Assembly: GCF_013369385.1 (NCBI RefSeq)
Contig: NZ_SZTO01000002.1
Span: forward strand, 124,001 to 188,000
DNA: 64,000 bases
From: Vibrio sp. 05-20-BW147
Lineage (GTDB): Bacteria > Pseudomonadota > Gammaproteobacteria > Enterobacterales > Vibrionaceae
Reading direction: 5' to 3'
The notes under the pieces are model-generated. The model did not search any database. It saw only the letters and a program-made list of their open reading frames with translations, and was not told where the DNA came from. Made by a program: the position numbers and the translations under genes. This document shows positions 9,601 to 18,354 of this stretch, one piece after another; position 1 is the stretch's first letter, and every line of letters begins with the position of its first letter.

Positions 9601-9900
9601 TTATTTCTTCAGGTTGATTTCTGATTCGATTGCGTTGGTTTCGATGTCAGGATTGTTTGCTAGTTTTTTCGCTGCCCAATCGTTCATATGTTTAAGAATC
9701 GCTTTCATCGCGTGTTTCTCAGTTGGCTGAGAACCCTCTTCTACGTCTAGCTCTTGTTTTGGGTGTGAGCCAGTCGCGTCTTCCGCAATGTGCAACCAAT
9801 CTGGATGCCAATAGTAAGGTTGGCCAGATGGGGCAGTCCAGCTATGGACGCCATTGGTTTCGCCTTTGTATTGAATGTCATCTGAGTTGTATTTTTTCAT
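9601..9900 (-). CDS. Small conserved protein, paralog of the 10078-10308 product
   Basis: 99 residues from ATG 9900 (MKKYNSDDIQYKGETNG), with an AAGAGATG ribosome-site region upstream. No signal peptide or membrane segment is present. The core GVHSW, P-x-G-x-PYYWHPDWLHIAEDATG, ELDV and TEKHAMKAILKHMN is shared almost word for word with the next gene, so the two arose by duplication. This copy has an extra tail of about 20 residues (NDWAAKKLANNPDIETNA and on). The Trp/His-rich PYYWHPDWLH block suggests a binding surface, but the function is not recognised. It has its own terminator, so it can be expressed alone. Confidence 0.82.
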   Translation of the reverse strand: MKKYNSDDIQYKGETNGVHSWTAPSGQPYYWHPDWLHIAEDATGSHPKQELDVEEGSQPTEKHAMKAILKHMNDWAAKKLANNPDIETNAIESEINLKK

Positions 9901-10077
9901 TTTTATCATCTCTTGTTTTGCGACAGCTGTGCGCATAATCACTATAAGCTGCGTAAATGTAACAGATGCGCGCAAAAATAACGTGAAGTGAATCTCGTTG
10001 CTATCGTGCGTCTTTTTGACAATCTGTTCTAGTTCTCATTTTGAACGATTGGCAAGCTCATTGCGATGGTAAGTAAG

Positions 10078-10308
10078 CTATTCACCGTTGAGATGTTTGA
10101 CAATCGCTTCAGCGGCGTGTTGCTCTGTGGCGGTTTCACCAGCAGGCACGTCTAATTCGCGTTTGGGATACATTCCTGTCGCGTCTTCTGCAATATGGAG
10201 CCAGTCCGGATGCCAGTAGTAGGGGTTGTCGCCTTGAGGGTGATCCCAGCTATGAACACCTTGATGCACGCCGTTATATGAAAGATCGTCTAATGTAAAA
10301 ACTTTCAT
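10078..10308 (-). CDS. Small conserved protein, paralog of the 9601-9900 product
   Basis: 76 residues from ATG 10308 (MKVFTLDDLSYNGVHQGVHS). A strong AGGAGG ribosome site lies 4 bases upstream and decides against the longer open frame. It shares PYYWHPDWLHIAEDATG, PKRELDV and TEQHAAEAIVKHLN with its neighbour downstream. It is soluble, acidic and cysteine-free. The 177 bases between the two genes show no clear terminator, so partial cotranscription is possible. The function is unknown. It faces the divergent MocR-type regulator 160 bases away, which could control it (inference from position only). Confidence 0.85.
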   Translation of the reverse strand: MKVFTLDDLSYNGVHQGVHSWDHPQGDNPYYWHPDWLHIAEDATGMYPKRELDVPAGETATEQHAAEAIVKHLNGE

Positions 10309-10468
10309 TGTTCCTCCTAAGAGATGCATGATTTCACTGACAGTATGGGACAAAAATGGCCAATTTGTAGCAAGAAATGTGACAACTAACTTTGAACAAT
10401 TGCTCATTGCGCAAATTCAGCTCAACAAACTGTGATATGGTTGCTCGGCTTCGTTTTATGAGGGATGT

Positions 10469-11875
10469 ATGAATCGTTATCGCCAACTGGCACAGTCGTT
10501 TAGACAGCAGATCGAAAGTAAAACTTGGAGAGCGGGAGAAAAACTGCCTTCAGTGCGAATGGCTTGCAAGCATCATGGTGTCAGTGCGGGTACCGTGTTA
10601 CAGGCGTATCAATTGCTTGAAGCGCAAGGGTGGGTTATTGCAAAGCCGCAATCGGGTTATTTTGTCACCTCTGATTTGCAACGACTCACGGCACCACGAG
10701 AACCGTCCGTGAGTGCGCCACCGTCATTTAGTGACGAGTTGTATGACTTTCTGAAAGATCAAAGTGAGAGTCAGGCGGTGAAACTGGGTTCGGCTTTCCC
10801 CGATGTTCATCTTTTCCCCTTAGAAGCCCTCAATCGCAATTTAGCGAGTGCGGGGCGTAAGATGTCTGCGAATGATCTGCTCAACAACTTACCGCCAGGC
10901 AATGAAGCATTGAGACGCTTGATTGCACAGCGATATATCCAGCAAGGGATGGATTTGACCCATCACGATATCGTTATGACCTCGGGCGCAATGGAAGCGC
11001 TAAATCTGAGTTTGCAAGTGGTCACAAAGCCAGGAGATACCATCGTCGTCGAATCTCCGTGTTTTTATGGCGCACTGCAAGCGGCTCAGCGGCTTGGGCT
11101 CAACGTCATTGAAGTTGATGTTGATGAGCGTGATGGCCTGAATCTTGAGCAGTTCGAGCACGTGCTTGCTAACAATGAAGTCAAAGCGTGTTGGTTGATG
11201 AGTAACTTCCAAAATCCAACAGGCGTGACATTGAGCGAGCAAAAGAAGCAAGCGGTGGTCGAGCTCGTTCATCGTTATCAGCTTTACTTAATTGAGGACG
11301 ATGTTTACTCCGAGCTCTACTATTCACAAGACAAGCCCAGCTCATTTAAAACCTATGATCGGGAAGATCGCGTATTGCATTGTGGTTCACTGTCGAAAAG
11401 CTTGTGCCCCGGTTATCGGCTTGGTTGGGTCGTGACAAGGCGTTTTAACCATGCAATCCAAAAGTTGCAGCTGACTTCTACGTTATCGGGCAGTGCACCG
11501 ATACAACAAGGCGTTGCGTATTACTTGCAAAACGATGGCTATGATAAACATCTGCGCAAGTTGCGTAGCACGCTAAAACAACGACAGCAATGGATGATGA
11601 ACGAACTCAGGCGACAATTGCCTGATACGGTGCAATTTTCATCGCCGACGGGCGGCTATTTTTTATGGCTTAAACTGCCTGAACCTATTCAAGCGCGTCT
11701 GGTGTACACACAACTGAAGCAGCAGGGTGTGCTATCGGCTTATGGCGGTTTATTTAGCCAAACAAAGCGGTTTGACCATTATTTACGTATCAATTGCTCA
11801 TTGCCGGAAAGTGATGACCTTGTGCAAGCAATCCGATGTTTGGCGGTGACGATTAATCGTCTCGCAACTGATTAG
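10469..11875 (+). CDS. MocR-type transcriptional regulator (GntR HTH + aminotransferase fold)
   Basis: 468 residues. The N-terminal winged helix of the GntR family spans about 1-70 (KLPSVRMACKHHGVSAGTV, VIAKPQSGYFVTSD). The rest is a fold-type I PLP-aminotransferase-like domain with NFQNPTGVTLS, IEDDVYSELY and the Schiff-base Lys in GSLSKSLCPGYRLGW. The family uses PLP or PLP-amino-acid adducts as effectors and usually controls a divergent neighbour or its own gene. The only divergent neighbour is the small paralog pair. It is not obviously PdxR, since no pdxST genes are nearby. The target is unknown. Confidence 0.93.
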   Translation: MNRYRQLAQSFRQQIESKTWRAGEKLPSVRMACKHHGVSAGTVLQAYQLLEAQGWVIAKPQSGYFVTSDLQRLTAPREPSVSAPPSFSDELYDFLKDQSESQAVKLGSAFPDVHLFPLEALNRNLASAGRKMSANDLLNNLPPGNEALRRLIAQRYIQQGMDLTHHDIVMTSGAMEALNLSLQVVTKPGDTIVVESPCFYGALQAAQRLGLNVIEVDVDERDGLNLEQFEHVLANNEVKACWLMSNFQNPTGVTLSEQKKQAVVELVHRYQLYLIEDDVYSELYYSQDKPSSFKTYDREDRVLHCGSLSKSLCPGYRLGWVVTRRFNHAIQKLQLTSTLSGSAPIQQGVAYYLQNDGYDKHLRKLRSTLKQRQQWMMNELRRQLPDTVQFSSPTGGYFLWLKLPEPIQARLVYTQLKQQGVLSAYGGLFSQTKRFDHYLRINCSLPESDDLVQAIRCLAVTINRLATD

Positions 11876-11957
11876 GGATTTTTCCACACAACTGTGCCTG
11901 TAGAGAGAAGCGACGGTGTGATTCAATAAAACTCCCTGACAAAAGGAGTGATGATGG

Positions 11958-12191
11958 ATGGCAACTGAGCGGAGCAAACAACCGGCAAAACAAGAAATTA
12001 AACTGATGATTGTCGCTATTTTTAGTGCCTTTTTATTGGTGTTTGCACACCTGATACTAGCGAAATCTTTTTCACAGCTATTTTGGACTGAATACACTGC
12101 GGCAATCATTCCCTTTTTCATGCTTGGCTTGTGCTTACTAGGCGTGAGGTATGCCTTGAATGCGGATATCGAAAATGATGCACAAGAGTAA
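11958..12191 (+). CDS. Small two-TM inner-membrane protein, unknown
   Basis: 77 residues from ATG 11958, with AAGGAG at 11943-11948. A charged N-terminus (MATERSKQPAKQEIK) precedes TM segments at about 15-35 (LMIVAIFSAFLLVFAHLILA) and 47-66 (IIPFFMLGLCLLGVRYAL), and the tail is acidic (DIENDAQE). It resembles many short uncharacterised Vibrio membrane proteins. It lies 82 bases after the MocR-type gene with no clear terminator between them, so it may be cotranscribed. A shared terminator separates it from asnS. Confidence 0.75.
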   Translation: MATERSKQPAKQEIKLMIVAIFSAFLLVFAHLILAKSFSQLFWTEYTAAIIPFFMLGLCLLGVRYALNADIENDAQE

Positions 12192-12206
12192 TATTGCCTT
12201 AAAAAA

Positions 12207-12236
12207 CAAAAGCCTCCGACTTGGGAGGCTTTTTCA
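12207..12236. terminator. Bidirectional intrinsic terminator
   Basis: AAAGCCTCC (12209-12217) pairs with GGAGGCTTT (12224-12232). T and A runs on both flanks serve the small membrane protein gene and asnS. Confidence 0.85.
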
Positions 12237-12258
12237 TTTCAACGACAATTCTAAAAGA

Positions 12259-13659
12259 TTAGAAGTTTGCGTTACGTGGTGTACGTGGGAATGGGATCAC
12301 GTCACGTACGTTGCCCATGCCTGTTACGTAAGAAACAAGACGCTCGAAGCCTAAACCGAAACCAGCGTGCGGTACGGTGCCGTAACGGCGCAGATCGCGA
12401 TACCAGTTCATGTGTTCTGGATCGATGCCCATTTCAACCATACGAGCATCCAGCACGTCTAAACGCTCTTCACGTTGTGAACCACCGATGATTTCGCCGA
12501 TGCCCGGTGCGAGAACGTCCATCGCCGCAACCGTTTTGCCATCTTCATTCATACGCATGTAGAACGCTTTGATGTCTTTCGGGTAGTTTTTCACGATAAC
12601 CGGAGCTTTAAAGTGCTCTTCTGCCAAGAAACGCTCGTGCTCAGAAGACATGTCGATACCCCATTCAACTGGGAACTCGAACTCACGGCCAGAATCCAAC
12701 AGGATTTGAATCGCGTCTGTGTAATCCACTTGTGCGAAATCAGAATTCACGAACTGTTCTAAGCGATTGATGACATCTTTGTCGATGCGGCTAGCAAAGA
12801 ACTCGAGATCATCACGACGCTCTTCAAGTACGGCGGCGAATACGTATTTCAGCATGTCTTCAGCCAATTTCGCGATGTCATTCAGATCAGCAAACGCGAC
12901 TTCTGGCTCAACCATCCAGAACTCAGCTAGGTGGCGGCTGGTGTTTGAGTTTTCAGCACGGAAAGTCGGACCGAATGTGTAGATTTTGCTTAATGCACAC
13001 GCGTATGCTTCGCCGTTTAGCTGACCAGAAACGGTTAGGAATGTCTCTTTACCGAAGAAATCTTCGTTGAAATCAACGTCACCGCTCTCAGTACGAGGTA
13101 GGTTCGCAAGATCCAATGTTGACACACGGAACATTTCACCAGCGCCTTCACAGTCAGAGGCTGTGATTAGTGGAGCCGATAGCCAGTAGTAGCCTTGCTC
13201 GTGGTAGAAACGGTGGATCGCTTGAGACAACGAGTGACGAACACGTGCAACTGCACCGATCACGTTAGTACGTGGACGTAGGTGAGCCACTTCGCGTAGG
13301 TACTCGATAGAGTGACGTGTTTTCGCCATTGGGTAGGTATCTGCATCTTCAACCCAACCCACCACTTTCACGTCAGTCGCTGCAAGCTCAAACGCTTGGC
13401 CAGCGGCAGGCGAAGCCACAATCTTACCCGTTACTTCAACAGAGCAACCCGTTGTTAGCTTGAGTACTTCGTCGTTGTAATTATTAAGATTATTTGGGAC
13501 CACGGCCTGAATCGGGTCGAAACAAGAGCCGTCGTAGATGGCAAGGAAAGAGATTCCAGCTTTGGAATCACGACGTGTACGGATCCAGCCGCGTACAGTG
13601 ACTTCACTGTCCACTGCCAGCTTACCGCTTAATACGTCTTTTACAGGCGCGTAAGTCAT
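12259..13659 (-). CDS. asnS: Asparaginyl-tRNA synthetase
   Basis: 466 residues, the normal length. It charges tRNA-Asn with asparagine. The N-terminal OB-fold anticodon-binding domain is at about 15-105 ([16 protein letters not shown]). The class IIb catalytic core follows with motif 2 ([21 protein letters not shown]) and motif 3 ([16 protein letters not shown]). The start [16 protein letters not shown] matches family members. The leader contains a 13-bp inverted repeat ending 32 bases before the start codon, listed separately. It is transcribed convergently with the MocR-region genes. Confidence 0.98.
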   Translation of the reverse strand: MTYAPVKDVLSGKLAVDSEVTVRGWIRTRRDSKAGISFLAIYDGSCFDPIQAVVPNNLNNYNDEVLKLTTGCSVEVTGKIVASPAAGQAFELAATDVKVVGWVEDADTYPMAKTRHSIEYLREVAHLRPRTNVIGAVARVRHSLSQAIHRFYHEQGYYWLSAPLITASDCEGAGEMFRVSTLDLANLPRTESGDVDFNEDFFGKETFLTVSGQLNGEAYACALSKIYTFGPTFRAENSNTSRHLAEFWMVEPEVAFADLNDIAKLAEDMLKYVFAAVLEERRDDLEFFASRIDKDVINRLEQFVNSDFAQVDYTDAIQILLDSGREFEFPVEWGIDMSSEHERFLAEEHFKAPVIVKNYPKDIKAFYMRMNEDGKTVAAMDVLAPGIGEIIGGSQREERLDVLDARMVEMGIDPEHMNWYRDLRRYGTVPHAGFGLGFERLVSYVTGMGNVRDVIPFPRTPRNANF

Positions 13660-13690
13660 GTTTTAAATAATCTCCATTGAGGTAAACATA

Positions 13691-13747
13691 CAACCCAATG
13701 TTTGCCAAAAACGTAAGCGTTCAAAAATTAAGCGAAACATTGGGTTG
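13691..13747 (-). promoter_or_regulatory. Inverted repeat in the asnS leader
   Basis: CAACCCAATGTTT (13691-13703) and AAACATTGGGTTG (13735-13747) are perfect 13-base complements separated by 31 bases. The 31-base loop itself contains a short AACG/CGTT pair. No T run follows on the minus strand, so it is not a standard terminator. It lies 31-88 bases upstream of the asnS ATG and would be in the mRNA leader if transcription begins above 13747. A role in asnS control is inference. Confidence 0.55.
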
Positions 13748-13834
13748 GATAGAATTTTACAGATTCATCGGAACATATTACCTGTCAATTCGTCAGCTTC
13801 AACCTTTAATGTTCATTCCAGCCAAGAAATTCTT

Positions 13835-15460
13835 TCATTTCGACTGAAACGAACGGTTGTTGAGGGTGAATTGGTTGATTAATTGCTCTAGATGCTCTGA
13901 AAGCTGTTCTAACTCGACGGAGATATCACGCGTATGACTCGCGGAATGCGAGGTGTCATCGGCGTGTTGGGTGATGGTGCCAATCTTGGCTTGAATCGCA
14001 AGGCTGGATTGGCTGGTTGCTTGCGTTTGCGATTGAATGTGCTTGGTGTGCGAGAGGACTTGATGCATCTCCTCAACCACTTTGCGCATGGTGTCAGACA
14101 AGGCTTCTACTTCAAGAGAGCGCTGGTGGGCATGTTCGGAGACTTGCGCCGCCGCGCGCAGAGAGTCGGAACTGCCTTGTTGGAATTGAGCGATGATCGA
14201 GCCGATATCGCCTGTGGCGACGGCAGTGCGGGAGGCTAGGCTGCGTACTTCATCGGCAACCACGGCAAAGCCTCGGCCTTGTTCTCCGGCGCGAGCGGCT
14301 TCAATGGCAGCATTCAATGCCAGCAGGTTCGTTTGATCGGCAATGGCGTGAATCACACTTAAAATTGATGAGACTTCGTCGGTTTGCGCATTCAACTGTG
14401 AAATCCGGTCTCGCACTTTATCAATATCACCGACGAGATTTTTGATCTCTTCACTGGCATTGTGCGCTTGGTTGGAGCTGGTGGTTGCCACTTCCACGGT
14501 GTGATTCACCAACTCGGTTGCATTGACGGTGGCTTGTTCGACTTCGAGCTGCTGATGTTGCATCGCTTCGATGGCGTTTTGTACATCGCTGGTTTCTTGT
14601 TGTTGGTTGTTTGCCGCAGAGTCGGTGCGTTGGGCCACATGCGTTAGGCGGGTCGCTGAGTTAGCGAGCGAGTGAGAGGTTGATTGTACTTGATTAAGGC
14701 TCTCTGTGACCGTGTCCATAAAGGAGTTAATTGATGTGGCAAGCACACCCACCTCGTCATTTTGAGCGATAGTAACGCGTTGGGCGAGATCCTTGCTTTT
14801 ACTCACTTTGGTCATAAAGTGCGAGGTGGCTTGAATAGGGCGTACGATGATCTTGCGGATCAGCGTCATGGTGATCAAAAAACCCACAAAAGCAATGGAA
14901 GACATAATCGCAATGGCAAACATCGCTTGCTTATTAATCATCGAGTTGACATGGCTTAAGTTGTATTCCAAACGAATTGCACCCAAGACTTCGCCTTCTG
15001 CAGCCATATGACAGGCCACACAGTTGGTGCCTCGGTAATTCTCGCTGGATTTCATTGGCAGAGCGACGACCAAACCTTTGCCCCAATCGGCTTCCACAGG
15101 CTCGATCACCAACTCACCATTTAACGCTCTCTGATCGATGTCATCTTGTGGGGCTTGATTCGCTTGACCTGGACCATACAACTTACTCACCAACTCACTG
15201 CGTAATACACGGACTTGCTCAATACCATCTTGGGCGAGGGCTTTTTGTCGCAATGTCTCTTTCTGTGCCATCGTGCCCGTGAGCATCATCATATTTAGAC
15301 TGTCGAAATAGTTACTGGCTTTGTCGTGCAGTTGTTCACTTAAAACAGAGTTAATAAGCTGTTTCTGTTGATAATATTGATAGGCAGTCGATACCGTGAG
15401 GACAAAAGTAAAGACAGTGATAAGGGCGACAAGTAATTTGAACGTAATGGTTGAGCGCAT
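13835..15460 (-). CDS. Methyl-accepting chemotaxis protein with CXXCH haem-binding sensor domain
   Basis: 541 residues. TM1 is at about 8-28, followed by a periplasmic domain (29-178) of the Tll0287-like/DUF3365 type, TM2 at 179-200, HAMP at about 201-255 and an MCP signalling domain with [20 protein letters not shown]. The periplasmic domain contains C147-V-A-C150-H151, a c-type haem attachment motif, in [19 protein letters not shown]. Because this part is exported, covalent haem by the Ccm system is feasible. The receptor may report redox state, or NO, CO or O2 (inference). The C-terminus has no CheR-binding pentapeptide. The start is ATG 15460 with a short positively charged N-terminus. 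Confidence 0.93.
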   Translation of the reverse strand: MRSTITFKLLVALITVFTFVLTVSTAYQYYQQKQLINSVLSEQLHDKASNYFDSLNMMMLTGTMAQKETLRQKALAQDGIEQVRVLRSELVSKLYGPGQANQAPQDDIDQRALNGELVIEPVEADWGKGLVVALPMKSSENYRGTNCVACHMAAEGEVLGAIRLEYNLSHVNSMINKQAMFAIAIMSSIAFVGFLITMTLIRKIIVRPIQATSHFMTKVSKSKDLAQRVTIAQNDEVGVLATSINSFMDTVTESLNQVQSTSHSLANSATRLTHVAQRTDSAANNQQQETSDVQNAIEAMQHQQLEVEQATVNATELVNHTVEVATTSSNQAHNASEEIKNLVGDIDKVRDRISQLNAQTDEVSSILSVIHAIADQTNLLALNAAIEAARAGEQGRGFAVVADEVRSLASRTAVATGDIGSIIAQFQQGSSDSLRAAAQVSEHAHQRSLEVEALSDTMRKVVEEMHQVLSHTKHIQSQTQATSQSSLAIQAKIGTITQHADDTSHSASHTRDISVELEQLSEHLEQLINQFTLNNRSFQSK

Positions 15461-15759
15461 AGTTTTTATAATTGAGTTTTGGAATAGACCTCAATATTTT
15501 AAGCTGATGGATAAAGTGTCGCGATCATGAGATTTCTGCAGTGTGACCATAGACAAAATATGGTTTTTGTAAATGTGATGTGAGCACGTTGTGAACGTAT
15601 TATTGACGTAATGGTCATTATTCCGACATGCAACTTAGGTCTAACCCATAGGGCTAAACGTTTGGCTGCAGATTATTGTTCGATATTCACAGCCAACGCT
15701 TGTCACTCCTATAATTAATCCTTAGTATTGCCACTCTTTGAAAAAGCCTGAGTATCGTG
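15461..15759. other. Divergent intergenic region between the haem MCP gene and queD
   Basis: No coding frame is supported. A possible hairpin in front of queD pairs TTGGCTG (15662-15668) with CAGCCAA (15690-15696). It does not match the preQ1 riboswitch pattern that I know, and no terminator T run follows. Promoters for both genes should be here. Confidence 0.4.
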
Positions 15760-16122
15760 ATGAGAACCGAATTGTATAAAGAGTTCATGTTTGAAGCTGC
15801 CCATCATCTTCCACATGTTCCTGAAGGTCATAAATGTGGTCGCCTACATGGCCATTCATTCTTAGTTCGTTTATATGTTGAAGGTGAAGTGGATCCGCAT
15901 ACGGGCTGGGTAGTGGACTTTGCTGAAATCAAAGCGGCGTTTAAACCGATTTATAACCGCTTAGATCACTATTACTTAAATGATATTGAAGGCCTAGAAA
16001 ACCCAACCAGCGAAGTACTGGCAAAATGGATTTGGCAACAACTTAAGCCAAATTTGCCGCTACTGAGCAAAGTGGAAATCAAGGAAACCTGCACCGCAGG
16101 CTGCATCTACAAAGGTGAGTAA
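15760..16122 (+). CDS. queD: 6-carboxy-5,6,7,8-tetrahydropterin synthase
   Basis: 120 residues from ATG 15760; a GTG sits one codon earlier. It converts 7,8-dihydroneopterin triphosphate to 6-carboxytetrahydropterin, the second step of queuosine/7-deazaguanine synthesis. The zinc ligands are the His in FEAAHHLP and the pair in GRLHGHSF. The Cys of HKCGRLHGH is the QueD-type nucleophile position, and [12 protein letters not shown] forms the C-terminal substrate loop. It stands alone; other que genes are not in the window. A strong terminator follows. Confidence 0.95.
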   Translation: MRTELYKEFMFEAAHHLPHVPEGHKCGRLHGHSFLVRLYVEGEVDPHTGWVVDFAEIKAAFKPIYNRLDHYYLNDIEGLENPTSEVLAKWIWQQLKPNLPLLSKVEIKETCTAGCIYKGE

Positions 16123-16141
16123 TCTCCCTTAGCAAATTGAA

Positions 16142-16174
16142 ACAAAGGCAAGCATAAAGCTTGCCTTTGTTGTT
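16142..16174 (+). terminator. Intrinsic terminator of queD
   Basis: The arms AACAAAGGCAAGC (16142-16154) and GCTTGCCTTTGTT (16160-16172) form a 13-bp stem with a 5-nt loop. It may work in both directions with the convergent GNAT gene. Confidence 0.8.
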
Positions 16175-16194
16175 TCTGAGCTGGGTTAAAACGT

Positions 16195-16662
16195 TTATCC
16201 CAGTGGGTGGCGTAAAATCCACTCTTTTTCTACTTCGCCATAGATGACTTTATCGGTATTGGTAAAGCCAGCAGAGAGGAAAAACTGATTGGCCGTTTTG
16301 TGGCTGTTTGGCACAGTCAGGCAGAGAGAATTGCTCTCTGGATTAATGGTGTACGCATACACAAACAGCTTTTTCAGTGCCTCAGTCCCTATACCTTGAC
16401 GTTGGTATTGACGATCAATCATCAGGTAGTTCAACCCCAGCTCATGGCGTTTGGCAAATGGCGCGTGCTGAGAAAACCCTTTATCAATGACCAAATAACC
16501 AACCGTCGAACTGTCCGAATAAATCGTAAAAAACGCTTCGGACTTATGGCGTTTTTGATAAGCCTGCTCAAAAGGCTTAAAAAATCCTTTTTGTTCTTCA
16601 TGCACATCCAATTGCATCAAGCTGGCGAAATCTCGTAGCTTAGTAGGTTTTATTGCAATCAT
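16195..16662 (-). CDS. GNAT family N-acetyltransferase
   Basis: 155 residues. The acetyl-CoA pyrophosphate loop is seen in DRQYQRQGIGTEALKKLF (Q/RxxGxG/A type), preceded by the beta-4 strand LGLNYLMI and followed by LTVPNSHKTANQFFLSAGF, the usual motif B. The substrate cannot be read from the sequence. It is monocistronic and faces queD. Confidence 0.88.
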   Translation of the reverse strand: MIAIKPTKLRDFASLMQLDVHEEQKGFFKPFEQAYQKRHKSEAFFTIYSDSSTVGYLVIDKGFSQHAPFAKRHELGLNYLMIDRQYQRQGIGTEALKKLFVYAYTINPESNSLCLTVPNSHKTANQFFLSAGFTNTDKVIYGEVEKEWILRHPLG

Positions 16663-16847
16663 GACAGTAAATATCGAAACGATAAGTGCGAGGCGGCATT
16701 ATAAATTCCAATCAATGCTATCGTCTAGGTGTTTGATTATATTCGTAAATATATCGATAAGATGTGAGTTTTATTTCGCGTAAATTTTATTCACGACGAC
16801 AAACAAAAGGTAACCGAAGGTTTGGATAAATGGGTAGAGAAAAGCAC

Positions 16848-16876
16848 AAAAAAGCCTAAGCGATGCTTAGGCTTGA
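16848..16876 (-). terminator. Intrinsic terminator of sdaA
   Basis: AAGCCTAAG (16852-16860) pairs with CTTAGGCTT (16866-16874). On the minus strand a T6 run follows the stem. Confidence 0.87.
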
Positions 16877-16897
16877 AACTCATTGCGCTGTGAGTAG

Positions 16898-18259
16898 TTA
16901 GCAAATCACTTTAATGGCCAGGCCACCTTGTGATGTTTCACGGTATTTCGCGTTCATGTCTTTGCCCGTTTCCAGCATCGTCTCAATCACTTTATCCAAA
17001 GAGACACGAGGTGCAGAAGAGCGACGAAGTGCCATACGCGTTGAGTTAATCGCTTTCACCGCCGCAATACCATTACGCTCGATACATGGAACCTGTACCT
17101 GACCTGCAACAGGGTCACACGTTAGGCCAAGGTTGTGCTCCATAGCGATTTCTGCTGCCATACACACTTGCTCTGGGCTACCGCCCATAAGCTCAGCAAG
17201 GCCAGCTGCTGCCATAGAACACGCTACGCCTACTTCGCCTTGGCAGCCGACTTCGGCGCCAGAGATAGAAGCGTTACGTTTGTACAGACCGCCAATCGCA
17301 CCCGATGCAGCAAAGTAACGGATGTAATCTTTCTCTGTCACTGTTTGGATGAACTTGTCGTAGTAAGCCAGTACCGCAGGAATGATGCCACATGCGCCGT
17401 TAGTTGGTGCAGTCACAACACGACCACCTGCTGCGTTCTCTTCGTTTACCGCAAAAGCGAACATGTTTACCCAGTCAACCACGGCCATAGGATCGTTCGA
17501 GGTTTTTTCTGAGGTCAGCAGCAATTGGCGAAGTGCAGCGGCACGACGAGGAACACGCAGTGGACCAGGCAGAATGCCTTCTTCGTTCATACCACGTTCC
17601 ATACACTCGCGCATGGTGCGCCAGATGTTAGCAAAGTAAGTACGCGTTTCTTCATCTGAGTGCAGAGCGTGTTCGTTTTTCATCACAAGTGCGCTGATAG
17701 ACAAACCGTGCTCTTTACATTGATTAACCAACTCTTCCGCTGAGGTGTACTCGTAAGGAACTTTGATAGAGCTGCTGTTGTCTTTGCCAAAGTTCTCTTC
17801 ATCCACGATGAAACCACCGCCGATCGAGTAATAGGTTTTTGAATACACTTTTTCGTCATCAATCCACGCGTGGATTTGCATGCCGTTCTCGTGCAACTCA
17901 AGGTTTGTTTTGTGGAAGTTCATCCCGCCTTCGCGAGGGAATGAAACAGTATGACAGTGCATGCCAACTGGCAAACGTTCTGTCTCTTCTACACGAGCAA
18001 TGAAACCTGGAATTGACTCGATATCCACCTTCTCTGGTGTATTACCAGCAAGGCCCATGATGATGGCGATGTCGGTGTGGTGACCTTTCCCTGTCAGTGA
18101 TAATGAACCATAAACATCGACGGTGATTTTAGTGATGTCACGCAATTTACCCATTGCGCGGAGATCATCAATAAACTCTTTACCCGCCTTCATTGGACCT
18201 ACAGTGTGTGAACTTGAAGGGCCAACGCCGATCTTATAGATATCAAATACACTAATCAT
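16898..18259 (-). CDS. sdaA: L-serine dehydratase (L-serine ammonia-lyase), iron-sulfur type
   Basis: 453 residues, single-chain form. It deaminates L-serine to pyruvate and ammonia with a [4Fe-4S] cluster. The N-terminal beta domain starts [19 protein letters not shown], where GPSSSHT is the substrate loop. The alpha domain has [28 protein letters not shown] and [20 protein letters not shown], which supply the cluster cysteines. It lies 95 bases downstream of sdaC in the same direction, so uptake and breakdown of serine are linked. An imperfect hairpin with a T4 run lies between the two genes. Confidence 0.97.
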   Translation of the reverse strand: MISVFDIYKIGVGPSSSHTVGPMKAGKEFIDDLRAMGKLRDITKITVDVYGSLSLTGKGHHTDIAIIMGLAGNTPEKVDIESIPGFIARVEETERLPVGMHCHTVSFPREGGMNFHKTNLELHENGMQIHAWIDDEKVYSKTYYSIGGGFIVDEENFGKDNSSSIKVPYEYTSAEELVNQCKEHGLSISALVMKNEHALHSDEETRTYFANIWRTMRECMERGMNEEGILPGPLRVPRRAAALRQLLLTSEKTSNDPMAVVDWVNMFAFAVNEENAAGGRVVTAPTNGACGIIPAVLAYYDKFIQTVTEKDYIRYFAASGAIGGLYKRNASISGAEVGCQGEVGVACSMAAAGLAELMGGSPEQVCMAAEIAMEHNLGLTCDPVAGQVQVPCIERNGIAAVKAINSTRMALRRSSAPRVSLDKVIETMLETGKDMNAKYRETSQGGLAIKVIC

Positions 18260-18277
18260 TTTGATTACCTCAAAAGT

Positions 18278-18302
18278 AAGCCCCCCTAGAGGTGGGAGGC
18301 TT
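18278..18302 (-). promoter_or_regulatory. Intercistronic hairpin between sdaC and sdaA
   Basis: AAGCCCCCC (18278-18286) and GGGAGGCTT (18294-18302) pair with one G-U. On the minus strand CTTTT follows, and the sdaA ribosome site (GAGG) comes right after. It could be a partial terminator or an mRNA-stability stem that sets different sdaC and sdaA levels. Confidence 0.55.
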
Positions 18303-18354
18303 TATCTTATCGTTATGCTTTTGTCTTTATTCTCATCTTACAGGGGGAGTGAGA

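Noticed and set aside
13691-13747. T-box leader for asnS
   Set aside because: The T-box signature is not present, and such leaders are not expected in gammaproteobacteria.
15461-15759. preQ1 riboswitch in front of queD
   Set aside because: A hairpin exists, but the conserved preQ1 core could not be found.
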